From: Massariosphaeria phaeospora
Taxonomy: Eukaryota; Ascomycota; Dothideomycetes; Pleosporales
Direction: 5' to 3'
Assembly (NCBI GenBank): GCA_011032825.1
Contig: JAADJZ010000011.1
Coordinates: 744,001-808,000 of the forward strand
DNA: 64,000 nucleotides
The translations under genes were made by a program, and so were the position numbers. The notes beneath the pieces are model-generated. The model was not told the origin of the DNA, ran no database searches, and was given only the letters and a program-made list of their open reading frames with translations. This document shows positions 21,700 to 31,893 of the stretch, in pieces (position 1 is the stretch's first letter; every line of letters starts with the position of its first letter).

Positions 21700-22471
21700 A
21701 TGCTCTTCTCAACCCTATCCACGGCTATGACAGCTCTCGCCATGGTCTCCACTGCCGGCGCCATCCCCACTTGGGGCAGGCCCGTTCCCCGCGCCGACCC
21801 CAAAGTAGCAGAGCTGCTCAAGCTCATGCCCTCGAGCGCTCTCCCCAAGCCCGTCGGCCAGCTCAAGTACGTTGTCCTAGGTCTCGGCACGCAGAACTAC
21901 ACCTGCCTCTCCGGCTCCGACACTGCCGTGCCCGACACCACTGGCGCCACCGGTAAGCTCATCCACTGCTCCATCTCCTGTCTCCGACCCCTCGCTAACT
22001 CTCCCAGCCGTCCTCTTCGACCTCGGCACTGCTCTCTCCAAGGACCGCTACGCGCAATTCAAAATCGGCTCCCTCTCCGGCCTGGCCCTATCCTTCCACA
22101 GCAAGCCCAAACTCCTCGAGTCGTACTTCGCCTCGGTGCAGTACCCGAAAGCCGGAAACCACTTCTTCACGGACAAGACGCCGACGTTTTCTCTGCAGAA
22201 CATCCGTGTTGCCAACAACCAGCCCTTCCCGCTTGCCATGGTCAAGAAGAATCTGGACACGGATGCCCCGCCAACGGCGTGCCGCGGCACAACGGGCGAG
22301 GGTGCGGTCAAGTGGCTGCATCTCATTGACGCGGGCACCAGCAAGGGCGGCGTCGACACGGTGTACCGCATCGAAACCGCCGGAGGCAACAAGCCGGCAA
22401 CGTGCAAGGGCCAGAAGAAGACTTTCGAGGTCCCGTACGCCGCCCAATACTGGGTCTTCGGGCCCGCGTGA
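21700..22471 (+). CDS. secreted DUF3455-family protein
   Basis: Two exons, 21700-21952 and 22008-22471, give 238 aa; the intron has a GTAAGC donor and a GCTAAC branch. A signal peptide is clear (MLFSTLSTAMTALAMVSTAGA, cleavage near IPTWG), and a possible Kex2-like VPRA site follows. The core matches the DUF3455 family: LKYVVLGLGTQNYTC, AVLFDLG, GNHFFTDKTPTF, GAVKWLHLIDAG, VYRIETAGGNKPATC and FEVPYAAQYWVFG. Members are extracellular and are often misannotated as malate dehydrogenase; their biochemical role is not established. Four cysteines could form disulfides. The neighbouring divergent P450 is not an obvious partner. Confidence 0.88.
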
Positions 22472-25400
22472 GCGAGTAAGCGCCGAGCTTGCGATGTTCG
22501 TTTTGCATATATCACGATCTACGAGTCCTTTGCGATGACCCATTCATATCTTTTTCTTTCTTTCTTGGATGATACCTAATCTCTTTCACATATAGCACTC
22601 GGTTACTACCACCGGGCGTGACGTTGGCGGGCAGGTTTAGACTCTGGAGGTTTACCTAGAATCTGGGCGGTATTTTCGACGGCGTTTAAAAAGACCCACT
22701 TACCTACTAATTTAAGATACCAGAATTTACAATTCAAACTACTTTCAAACAAAGATATTGCTGGCTTTGCGTGACTGTGATGGACTCCGCGGAAGTCGAA
22801 ACTCATGTCCATGTGCCACGGCTCGAGCAACCCACCTCGGAGCTGTCTGCCTCGCTGAGAGGCGTTGTTGGCGTTGTTCTAGCCCGTTTTCGTTACGTGT
22901 GCGTATTCCTATGCCCCATCATTCACGCCTTCTAAGCCCTCCATTAGCAAACACGAAGCGCCGCGCATTAGCTGCCGGCACCAACATGACTGACGCGGCG
23001 ATATAATTTGCATGAGACGGTATTCGACGCACCAAACGCTACCACACACCGTCCACCTGACGTCGACCTAAGCCGCACCAAGAAAGCGACTAGAGAAGCG
23101 CCGTCAAAGCTCTCTCCATCAGCACGCGACACGACGGCCGAAGATGGCGACGAAAGTTGGCTCGACATGGGTGCTAGACTCGAACGATCTGGCGGCCCAC
23201 TCGACCCGCCTCCGCCTTCTTCCCGCCTTCTAGAGACGGGTAGCCGTACTTACGCAAGCGCTCACGATATTGGCCCATCTCCGGTGGGCCTCCGGGGGGA
23301 CGTCGGCCGCGTAAGTGGTTACCGAGGCCGGGATGCAGGCCTGGGGCTCCGTGTAACAATCGCCTGGGTCGCCATTGTTCAGATGGGCCGAAAGGCGAGA
23401 AGCTCGCTGCTGTGATTCGGGAGGGCTAGTGGAGGACGACGGACGTGGGCTGGGTTGGGCTGGCGATATTGAGTGGGGATTGGCCGGCGGGTATATGGCT
23501 TGGCGGGGCGCCGGTGGACGCACGGTGGATTAGAGAGGTTGGGGCAGATGGGATTGCGGGTGGCTGACGGGAATCGGGATGAAATGGGACGGGTGCTGGG
23601 TGTGGGTGGATGGGTGGGCAGGGGTGGCAAACGGCCTGTCATGAACCCATATATTGAGCCTGGGGAAGACGAGATTGCTTGTTTGTGGGCGCCTACAGGG
23701 TAGAGCGGGAATATCCAAGCTGCTTTCGATTTTGGTCTTGGTGTTTGGGCAGAGCCGCAAAGCCGCAGAGCCGTAGAGCTTCAGTACGAAGGTTTAGAGT
23801 AAGTGGACACCGGGCGGGCGATGATGCAGCTAAGACTGCTGTCATGATGAGCTGCCATATTTGGAGATTGATTAGAGTGGAGCCGATGGTGGGCGGCTAC
23901 GATGCTTGGCGGGTCTTACGCGCTGCAGGTCATTTTCGATTGTGGGCTTGGCGGCACTGATGCCCAGTGGAGGGGCTGCCGGTGAACGCGAGTTCACCAT
24001 GATCGGGGCATGTGATGGAGGAAGTGATGAGTGATCCCGTGAGGGTTGAAGTCGAAGTTGAAGTTGAAGCTGAAGTTGGGTTCCCACGGCCCGCTCGCAC
24101 TGACCGCCAACCGCGATTGAGCTTGGACCAGCCGGCGCGACTTCCAGACCTTGCGCGGGCGGCCTTCCGCTTGGAACTCAATCCCATGCTCTGCACTACG
24201 TCGCAACATGCCTGAAGTCGGTCAGGTATCCACTGGCCGTTGTCTACAAGAAGAGAAGCGACTGCCTGCACGTCCCCCGATCTTCGACGCGCTACTCGGA
24301 CCCATCTACTCCCTACCCAATCTCGCACTGACAGCTGGCTGTCCCCGACGCGTTGACGCACACGAGAGCCAACACGAGGTCTACGACCCGGCGAACCAGA
24401 CGCACTGCCATCTGGCTCGAATCGAACTGTGCCACGGCATCGTCGGCGTCGAAGCTCGAGCGAAGGAGCTGGTCTGCTCGAAGACGGACACACGCTTAGG
24501 GAAGAGGCAAGGAATCGTACGCAGCTCGCCTCGAGCGCACATGTCCTTGGAACTTGGAATGGCAACGGGAACAGGAACGGACCTCATAGCCGTATCTGCA
24601 GACAGAATATAACAGAGCGGACTTCTGGCTCAGGAAACAGTGCTGTTCGTCATTGCGTTCACGGACGAGGACTCCCGAGGAACGAACGTCTGTGTGACCT
24701 ATATGGCATGGAATAGGAGATATACTAGACGGTCTCCAATAACTCTAGAAGCTCGAAATTGGCTAAATGGCTGTAGGAAGAGTGCCGTTCCCCGTCGTAG
24801 CGGACGCCGGACACAGATCGATCGCTCATCGCACTATTACAAGCGTCTAGTCCATCTTACTTGCGCCACACACTGCCTCGCTCCGCTCGGTACTACTTCC
24901 AGTTCTAACAGCCACAGGAGCCATCAACTACATGGTGTTAAAATCGCGGTGTAATATTTCTTGGTCGACGCAAAAGCTTTGTCAAACATGTCCAGATGTC
25001 CTGTTGCACGTCGATCCTTCACATGCGGAATTGACTATTTCCGCCTCAAAAACACCGAGGACAGCGTGTTCAATAAATGGGTTAGAATATCTACTCATCC
25101 GCTGAGATGTCTGATCTTACTCAGACCCCTGACCCTGTGCATGTCGACAAATTCTGAAAATACCGATGATGACCGGCTATGCAACTGCCCGGTAGATCGA
25201 ATGCATGCGGCGCGAGGGCATTACTAGTATATTTGGACCTACCGTGAATGGTATAAGTGGGGTAAGACATACACAATCTCCGGTCCTGAGGTGAACATGC
25301 ATGCACTATCAGCATTCCTCGCAATGGCGACATGATTACACACTTCACTGGCATGGTGGAAAAGGTAGGACAAAATCTAGGGTACAAGACAGTACGTCTA

Positions 25401-25854
25401 TTAAGCTTTATTGGCGTACAATTACATCCAAGTACCTTTGGTCAGGTCCTCTGCGAATGCTGACCCGTCCACGCGAAAGGGGCACTAGAACAAAGAACAT
25501 CATTCTGTCCGGTCTACGTCAAATCTTTCATCATTTTCCTGCTGTCTATTTTTACTTTCTTTGTCAAGTGTAGGGCTTTTCATCCCTTTGACTCAACAAT
25601 GTCCAAATCATCTACCAGTAATTAACAAAGGAGATGTCATAGAGACAAGGCTATTGTTTCTCAGACAATGCGAAGGTCATATAACGAACCTGCTCCGCCA
25701 AAGAATCTCGTCTTCATTTCACTCATCTACATTTATCGTTCACTTTCCGTCTTCCTATTTGCAACACTAAACGTTATTGTAAACTACTAAATCACTTCCA
25801 ACCACGAACCCAATACTACGCCTAGGAAGCGAAAATTTAGCTTTTCAAATCGAG
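22472..25854. other. 3.4-kb gene-poor region
   Basis: No supported gene. Open frames such as 23930-24565 (minus, 211 codons) and 24151-24612 (plus) have no recognised domain or coherent splice structure. GAAGTT-type hexamers occur near 24048-24078. From about 24950 to 25850 the sequence becomes AT-richer, consistent with decayed repetitive DNA, but no transposon protein could be read. Confidence 0.45.
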
Positions 25855-27585
25855 ATGGCGCCAGGCGGCAAGTATTGCAGCCACTGCAAGAAGAACAACC
25901 ATAACACAGCCGAGTGCTTCAAGTTGAAAAACCAACAAGGCGGGAAAGGAGGAAACCAACAAGGCGGGAAAGGAGGAAACCAACAAGGCGGGAAAGGCGG
26001 AAACCAACATGGCGGGAAAGGAGGAAACCAACAAGGCGGGAAAGGAGGAAACCAAGGTGGGAAAGGAGGAAACCAAGGAGGAACCCAAGGCGGAAATCAA
26101 GGCAACAGGGGTAATACTCAGAACGAAAAGAAAGACATCAACGACAACAACAATAAGTCCAAGCACTGCATGGTATGTGGTCTTATTGGCCATGAAACCC
26201 GCAGCTGCAACACGAAAGAGCTTGATGAGGACGAGCGCTGCACTTGTCTTTCGCAATTCCATCGCAAAAATCAATGCCCTTGGAACGGCGACCAACTAAA
26301 GCGCAAAACCGCACAGGATGCGGATACTGGAAAAATCTGCCAATGGTGCAAGACAAAGGGCGATGGTAGGCACACCTTCGACGATTGCAAGGAGCCCACT
26401 AAATTCATTGCCAATCTTACTGAGAACATTAACCGTGCCTATGATGATATCCGATGGTGCTGGCACTGCACCAGCGACGCTCATTTCACCAGGGCATGTG
26501 ATGGCACCCAGGCGAGGCTCAACCGAAACAAGTGGCAAACGAAGATTGGCGATATTGTCCAGGAGTGGAAACACAGGGACACTTCGAACCTAGGAGGGAT
26601 ATACCGAGATCGCGACCTGGACATCTCCATGAGCGATTCGCGGGCTGCGACGAGCCCGCCTGACCCTGTGGAGTACCGCTGGTGTATCTTCTGTCAAGAT
26701 TTCGGCCACAAGGCGACCGACTGCGAAAGCGACCGCGACGAGTTCGACCAGAGATGCCCTGCGCAGTTCAAAAACAGTACTGATGTCATCAAGCCAGCGT
26801 TCAAACCCGCGGGCTTCTCCGCCGCATCCACCGTTCCTTTCGGCGGCAGCAACCTCACCACCACATGTGCCACCCGCGGCTGCGAAAAGAAACTCACTTT
26901 CTCCTCCATCGCCGGCGGCTTCGGCTCCACGGTCATCTGCCCGCGCTGCGCGACCGTCAACCGGCACCCCAGCGAGCGCAAAAACTCGCAGGTCCAGCTC
27001 ATCGAGTCCATCTTCTCGGGCCTGCAGGGCATGTACGGCGACGGCGGCCTAGCGCCCAACAGATTCAAGCGCAAGCGCAAGTCGCAGCTGTACGAAGCCA
27101 CGCCCGACCAGTTCAAGCGGCCGTCGGTCAAGCTGAGCAAGAAGCTCGCCCTTGACGGCACGTGGCCGGAGCGCCAGCCGCGCTACACCGACATGTCCGA
27201 CCAGGGCAAGAAGCCGCGCTTCGCTAGCAACATCTACAACGAGCCCGGTAACTACCAGTCGTACTTCCCCGCTATCAAATTCAAGATCCGCGACGAGTGG
27301 GTCCAGACGGCGAGGGATGATAGCTTGCTTATCAATAAGGCGGGGCGCTTGGGTTTGGTGCTGCAGTGTAGGCGCTGCGATGCCGAGGCGAGGGTTAAGG
27401 ATGCGGAGGGCGACTTTGTGATGTGTGGGAATGATGTTATGTGTACGGTGGGGTGTGGGACGGGGGAGGCGTTGTGGGTGGATGAGAGGGGGAGGCCGGC
27501 GCAGACGGGGAGGTGTAGGTGCTTGCCGATTCTGGGGCAGGTGTCGGAGCCTAGGTGGAATTCACCTGTTGTGTGGGGAAGGTAA
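25855..27585 (+). CDS. CCHC zinc-knuckle protein with NQQGGKGG repeats
   Basis: This 576-aa single-exon protein has canonical CX2CX4HX4C knuckles: CSHCKKNNHNTAEC (residues 8-21), CMVCGLIGHETRSC (about 105-118), CWHCTSDAHFTRAC and CIFCQDFGHKATDC. There are also two variants, CTCLSQFHRKNQC and the widely spaced CQWCKTKGDGRHTFDDC. A zinc-ribbon-like pair (CATRGC...CPRC) and a second Cys-rich C-terminal segment (LQCRRC onward) follow. Between knuckles 1 and 2 lies a Gly/Lys/Asn/Gln repeat encoded by a minisatellite. A basic patch RFKRKRK could act in nuclear import. Zinc knuckles bind single-stranded nucleic acid, so RNA binding is inferred. It sits in the accessory region beside a HET gene. A domesticated Gag is possible but there is no protease or polymerase neighbour. 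The last 250 bp is strongly G/T-rich. Confidence 0.8.
   Translation: MAPGGKYCSHCKKNNHNTAECFKLKNQQGGKGGNQQGGKGGNQQGGKGGNQHGGKGGNQQGGKGGNQGGKGGNQGGTQGGNQGNRGNTQNEKKDINDNNNKSKHCMVCGLIGHETRSCNTKELDEDERCTCLSQFHRKNQCPWNGDQLKRKTAQDADTGKICQWCKTKGDGRHTFDDCKEPTKFIANLTENINRAYDDIRWCWHCTSDAHFTRACDGTQARLNRNKWQTKIGDIVQEWKHRDTSNLGGIYRDRDLDISMSDSRAATSPPDPVEYRWCIFCQDFGHKATDCESDRDEFDQRCPAQFKNSTDVIKPAFKPAGFSAASTVPFGGSNLTTTCATRGCEKKLTFSSIAGGFGSTVICPRCATVNRHPSERKNSQVQLIESIFSGLQGMYGDGGLAPNRFKRKRKSQLYEATPDQFKRPSVKLSKKLALDGTWPERQPRYTDMSDQGKKPRFASNIYNEPGNYQSYFPAIKFKIRDEWVQTARDDSLLINKAGRLGLVLQCRRCDAEARVKDAEGDFVMCGNDVMCTVGCGTGEALWVDERGRPAQTGRCRCLPILGQVSEPRWNSPVVWGR
25930..26110 (+). repeat. 24-bp coding minisatellite (NQQGGKGG)
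   Basis: Five 24-bp units encoding NQQGGKGG (one has His in place of the second Gln) are followed by a 21-bp NQGGKGG unit and degenerate NQGG/TQGG units. All lie in frame within the zinc-knuckle gene. Near-identical units suggest recent expansion, so unit number probably varies between strains. Confidence 0.9.
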
Positions 27586-27767
27586 GTAAGTATTGAGTTT
27601 CTTAGTTTGTTGAGAGCAGATTGAGTATCACTGTATCAGAGCATTGGTTTAGTTTGGGGTTAGTTGCATACATGTTTTGGCGTACATAATTGTTTATCTT
27701 CTTTTCAAGTTCTGCCTCATGCCTTGTCTGAATCTTGCATAGTCTTATGGTTTTGAGAAATGGCGGG

Positions 27768-29747
27768 TTAGATGAGCGTGAAAGACTTCAGTTCGCGGTC
27801 AACCAGGCCTTTTAGGCTCTGCCAGTGTTCGTCGGATAATTCGCTTTTGCTCTTGCCGTCAAGGTATCCCTGACAGAGCTGGTTCAGCCCAGCCATCGCC
27901 TCACCATTCATATACCCCTGAACAAAACACCTGCCTACCAGCTGGAACTTGCCCCCCACCTGCCTCAACAGCAGCGGCGTCGAGCTCCCCAGCGGCACAC
28001 AGACAACATCGCCCGGTTCCGCCAGATTCGGAACCTTGGCGTAATACTTTTTCGACGTGACGGCGAAGCGCCAGCCCGGCAGACAGGCTTTGAGCTCAGA
28101 CAGGTAGTCGTCCAAGCCGCGGGTCGATGGCACGGTGGGGAATGTCTGCGCGCCGAAGACGTGGTGTTTGAGGATGCTGGCGGCGGTCGCTTGCTTGGAG
28201 TCGGATAGGCTGGAGTTGACGAGCAGGATCTTGAGGAACGCGAGGGCGCTGCTTTCGAGCGTCGGGCGGTAGATGCCCGTGGCGAGGTGTTTCCAGGTGG
28301 CTAGGGCTTCTTCTACGGACATTACGAGGGTGAAATTTGTGGGGTTCAAGCGTAGGTTTTCGCCGAGTTGCGTGAGCCGGTCGAGTCTTATGCCTTTGAT
28401 GATGAGTTCTGCGGGGGGTTCGTTTGTGTCGAGATTCGTTGCGACGCACGATAGTGGAGTGTAGGGCAAGTCCCACGCTCGAATGCTGATGATACCGGAC
28501 CTCGGCGAGGGCTCAGAATCTTGGCCGTCGGATCTGTAACGAAGCCGCATGTGGAACCAAGGCTGGTAATCCTGGCCTTGTAGCTGTGCTGTCTTGGGCC
28601 TCCGTAGTACAGTACTCGGCGAATGTGTTGCGCAGACATTTTCGAGGATGTCCACAGTATCCGCATGCTCGCAGAAGTCGGGGCACCATGTGGGAAGCCC
28701 AGGAGTGTGAGGCGAGGTGATGTTGTGTGTCGGTTTGAGGAAATCGAGCGGTCGGCAAGGTATGTAGCTTGGGCCTTGAGCTATCACTTGCTTCATGAAC
28801 TCCCCGTAAACGGAGGCGGCGTCTTTGTTGTAGTCTTGTAGGATAGACGTACAACCTGGCAAGATATTCATCAATGAATAGATCTTATCCTGCGGAAGAG
28901 TGGCCCTCCTATACCGGCATTGCCACAGTAGGTTGTACAGCAGGTGTGACTCTCCAACAGAGGGTTCTACCAACTCAGAGTACTTGATACGCTTGAGCTG
29001 ATACACCTCAGACTGGAGGTGTTTTGGCGGCTGGCCGAAAAACCCGAGGCCTGTCAAGAGAGGCGTTCCCGGTTTCCATGCCTTCAAATCACACGGGGCT
29101 TCTTTGTCTTCATACATGATCCAGATCTCGCGAGCAAAGAACAGCTCTTGAACCACCCATGCCCGCGTCCAGTACGCTTCTGAGAAAAAGGCTTTGTGGC
29201 GAAGAGACATGGTGAACATGGTGTGCTGCCCGATCGGCTTCCTTCTCTTCCAATATGTCGCCGACACATCTGTAGGATAGACCCAGACGCTGGTTGCTGC
29301 TGCATAGATCTGGTGCATGATCTGCACTTGCTGACTCCGTTCCTGCACACTGCCTTGATTCACACATACCGCATCGGCCCATACGAGGCAGGTTTTGGAT
29401 GCCCAATCAAAGGATGTCCGACTCCGCAGACGACGAAGCGCACTCGCTAGGTTAATAGAAATGTCCAGTGCGTAATGGCCAACACCTTCCGTGTGGTCGA
29501 ATTGGAACAGAAGTTGCTCCTTGATGGATGCGTTGCCCCAGACATAAGAGAGTGCCATATAATCCGGTGCGTTTTCCAATTCGTATGTTTTCAACTTGCA
29601 GACTATGGGCGCGGCTTCCTGGTCGTTCCATATAAGTTCCAAAAGACGAATCTCCTCGAAAGGTTTGGCTAAGGTGGCATATTGAAATGGTGGGGGACAC
29701 GCGGTGTATCCCGTTGTTGGTTTATCAAGAGGTTCCATTGAGCACAC
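27768..29747 (-). CDS. HET-domain protein (heterokaryon incompatibility)
   Basis: This 659-aa single-exon protein carries a HET domain. Signature blocks are YMALSYVWGN (about residues 62-71), CLVWADAVCVNQ followed by ERSQQVQIMHQIYAAATSV, and WTRAWVVQELFFAREI. HET proteins control non-self recognition and programmed cell death on hyphal fusion. Most members are functionally uncharacterised and their partners are polymorphic. The C-terminal ~400 residues have no repeats and no NACHT/WD40 part, so this is a stand-alone HET protein. The last ~120 residues match the family tail in which 'GDVVCVPLGSSTPLLLRQVG' is followed by a 'VGRCFVQGYMNGEA' segment, common in HET proteins. ATGs at 29747 and 29738 are both usable. 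It lies in the variable-looking segment of the window. Confidence 0.92.
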   Translation of the reverse strand: MCSMEPLDKPTTGYTACPPPFQYATLAKPFEEIRLLELIWNDQEAAPIVCKLKTYELENAPDYMALSYVWGNASIKEQLLFQFDHTEGVGHYALDISINLASALRRLRSRTSFDWASKTCLVWADAVCVNQGSVQERSQQVQIMHQIYAAATSVWVYPTDVSATYWKRRKPIGQHTMFTMSLRHKAFFSEAYWTRAWVVQELFFAREIWIMYEDKEAPCDLKAWKPGTPLLTGLGFFGQPPKHLQSEVYQLKRIKYSELVEPSVGESHLLYNLLWQCRYRRATLPQDKIYSLMNILPGCTSILQDYNKDAASVYGEFMKQVIAQGPSYIPCRPLDFLKPTHNITSPHTPGLPTWCPDFCEHADTVDILENVCATHSPSTVLRRPKTAQLQGQDYQPWFHMRLRYRSDGQDSEPSPRSGIISIRAWDLPYTPLSCVATNLDTNEPPAELIIKGIRLDRLTQLGENLRLNPTNFTLVMSVEEALATWKHLATGIYRPTLESSALAFLKILLVNSSLSDSKQATAASILKHHVFGAQTFPTVPSTRGLDDYLSELKACLPGWRFAVTSKKYYAKVPNLAEPGDVVCVPLGSSTPLLLRQVGGKFQLVGRCFVQGYMNGEAMAGLNQLCQGYLDGKSKSELSDEHWQSLKGLVDRELKSFTLI

Positions 29748-30229
29748 AGTTCATTCTGTGCGGCGCATGGTATGGGTGTGAGTGCGAAAACGTAGCAAAA
29801 TTTCCAGAAATAGCTGTACTATTGACTAAAAAGTCCGGAGCCTGACACAGCCTCGTATTATGGATTGTTGAAAATTGATGTTGTCGATGGAAGGGGCCAG
29901 GGATGGCTTCGTGATGCCTGCAGCTGAGGCTAGGCAGCCATCACTCAAAGTGTCAGCAGGTCTGTGACGGCCCAGGTGATAAAGCTAGCATTTTCGACAG
30001 ACACCTGCAAATTCATATGGCGATGGGGGGCAGAGAGAAGGCGTCGTGGCAAGGACGTTCGATGTGGCGAAGACACAATTTGGTTCCCCACTAGGTTGAC
30101 ACGCTAATTTCTCAGATAGGAAAGGCTTATTATGAGGCAGAGCATAAAATAGGTATATGCAGATATCCAAGTAACGTCAATACGCCTGCGAATCGGCCAA
30201 CTCGGCTCGACCCATGCTTGTTTTTGCCT
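29748..30229. other. intergenic region
   Basis: Upstream region of the HET gene and downstream region of the next minus-strand gene. No feature recognised. Confidence 0.4.
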
Positions 30230-31270
30230 TCAATCAACGACTATCCCATATCCAAACCCTCTGACACCGTTGCTGACCCACACCCCTTCACCTTTCTCTA
30301 CCGTGTCTACACTCACGGGCTCCTCCATGCAATAGCCCTTGCCAAGTGCCCACCGTCTTGAGGTTCCTCTCTGACCTCCGGCACCAACCTTTGAGCTTCG
30401 AACACTATGGCCCCAACGACCAGCAAAAGGTTTTCGTAACTCCCCTTCATCCTGTCCGGTTTTCAGGGTATCGCCATCTAACTGTCCTGCTGGTACCCCC
30501 ACTGGAGGTGTTACCCACTTGCCGCCACGGAATACATATAGGGATGTCATGGAACCTTCGGTAAGCTCTTGGCACTCATTGTACAGCATTACTTCTCGAT
30601 ATGCAGGAGCAACGAGATTCTCCGGTAGGGCTCGTTCTCGAGATGCATCGTAAAAATCTCGATGGGTAGTTTTCAGAAGGGTGAATGGCGACGAGAGAGT
30701 CGGAGCGCTATCGAGTTTCACGGCCCAAGTTGGCGGAGAAGATTCTCCAGCAAGTGAATCGGAGAGGATAGGATCCACGGCTTCCCCGGCTAAAGGGGAG
30801 GGTTTGGAATAGTTTGCTGGATGGGTAGTCGAGGTCGTTCTGGGCGGATCCAGTGACGACGGGTACAATGTCGCCAACGGAACTGGGGGGAGGGCCATGA
30901 AGTCTACACTTAGGTTGGCGGATTCATCGAAAAGTAGTCGTAGCTGCGATGTATTAGTTGATGCAAAAGTGCACTATGCAACGTTGTTACTAACCTTCAA
31001 AGCTCCATCCTGGCCACCATTGTCCACCCACTCTCTGACTTTATGGAGCAAAGACAAATGCAGAGCCTTGCCGTCTAGAAGCTTTTTAGCAACTGCATGA
31101 AAGTCGAAGTGCTGAGCAGCTTCTAACATGCGGTCTCTGTGATAGACTAGCATATAGAATGGTGAAGGAGAGACAAAACTGAGGGCAGGCAGGGAATTCT
31201 CCTCGGAGGTGAGAAGGATAGGGTCATAGCGAAGAGACGTAAAGAGTTGGAACGACGTGTCTGAAGGCAT
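30230..31270 (-). CDS. class IV aminotransferase, aminodeoxychorismate lyase-like (ABZ2 type)
   Basis: Two exons (31270-30995 and 30943-30230) with a 51-bp intron (GTTAGT donor, AACTAAT branch) give 329 aa. The sequence fits the PLP fold-type IV family that includes yeast Abz2, which converts 4-amino-4-deoxychorismate to p-aminobenzoate for folate synthesis. Supporting blocks are MPSDTSFQLFTSLRYDP, RMLEAAQHFDF, LLKTTHRDFYDASR (with the likely PLP lysine) and NECQELTEGSMTSLYV with VTPPV following. The last is the family's E-x-T-E-G-S motif near the cofactor. Other class IV members (D-amino acid or branched-chain transaminases) are possible, but the short fungal N-terminus favours the Abz2 group. 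A TATA box lies 115-122 bp upstream of the ATG. The 3' end is G/T-rich. Confidence 0.82.
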
Positions 31271-31893
31271 TCTGGGCCCAAACGTTGAGTATTTACGATT
31301 TTCTGGGACAGATGGATGTAGTACAGACTCCAGAGACAGATGGGGGTGCGGGGGTTAGTGTGATTGCCGAGCAACCCGAGGCCTCTTATATACAGCCGAG
31401 CATGCCGACACTGGTCTAGTGTCACGGTGAAACGGCTGTTGGTTCTCCAAGCAAGCAAATTGCAGAGAAGGTTAGGGTTCCCAAGGCACGTTTTCACTGC
31501 GCTAGCCCTGGGTAGTAGAAGTAGCCCGCGAGGATGTAACCGCAGATAGCGACGACGGCCAGAACGCTCGACTGTGAGTCGCATCTCGCCGATCAAGTGT
31601 CTCCGCCGATTCGATGCGAGAAGGTGAATGCGGTGCGCGGTGCGCGGTGAATGCAGGTGCCCGGGGCGTTCGCAGTGGTCCCCGTCTTGCTGGGCTGGAT
31701 GACGTCTACCTGGGGAAAGCTCGGGCCTGCTCCTTACTCAGCCTCGACCTAAATTTCCATCTGAGCTCCAGTGCAACAGGAACGCCATCGCCTTCCATCT
31801 GCACAACCCGCCGTCCCTCAAGCGCCTTTCTCCTCTTCCGCCCAACTCGACTCCACAGCGCGCAGTCTCCGAGCGCCCCCCGCCGAGTCCACA
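31271..31893. other. divergent intergenic region
   Basis: This is a shared upstream region between the minus-strand lyase-like gene and TOM70. The TOM70 side (from about 31750) is pyrimidine-rich and probably transcribed leader. No other feature was seen. Confidence 0.45.
31385..31392 (-). promoter_or_regulatory. TATA box candidate
   Basis: On the minus strand the sequence reads TATATAAG, about 115-122 bp upstream of the ATG at 31270. This is a reasonable position for a fungal core promoter. No experimental start site is known. Confidence 0.4.

Noticed and set aside
23930..24565. 211-codon minus-strand open frame
   Set aside because: Arg/Ser-rich translation without domain or splice structure, and no bias that favours this frame over the others.
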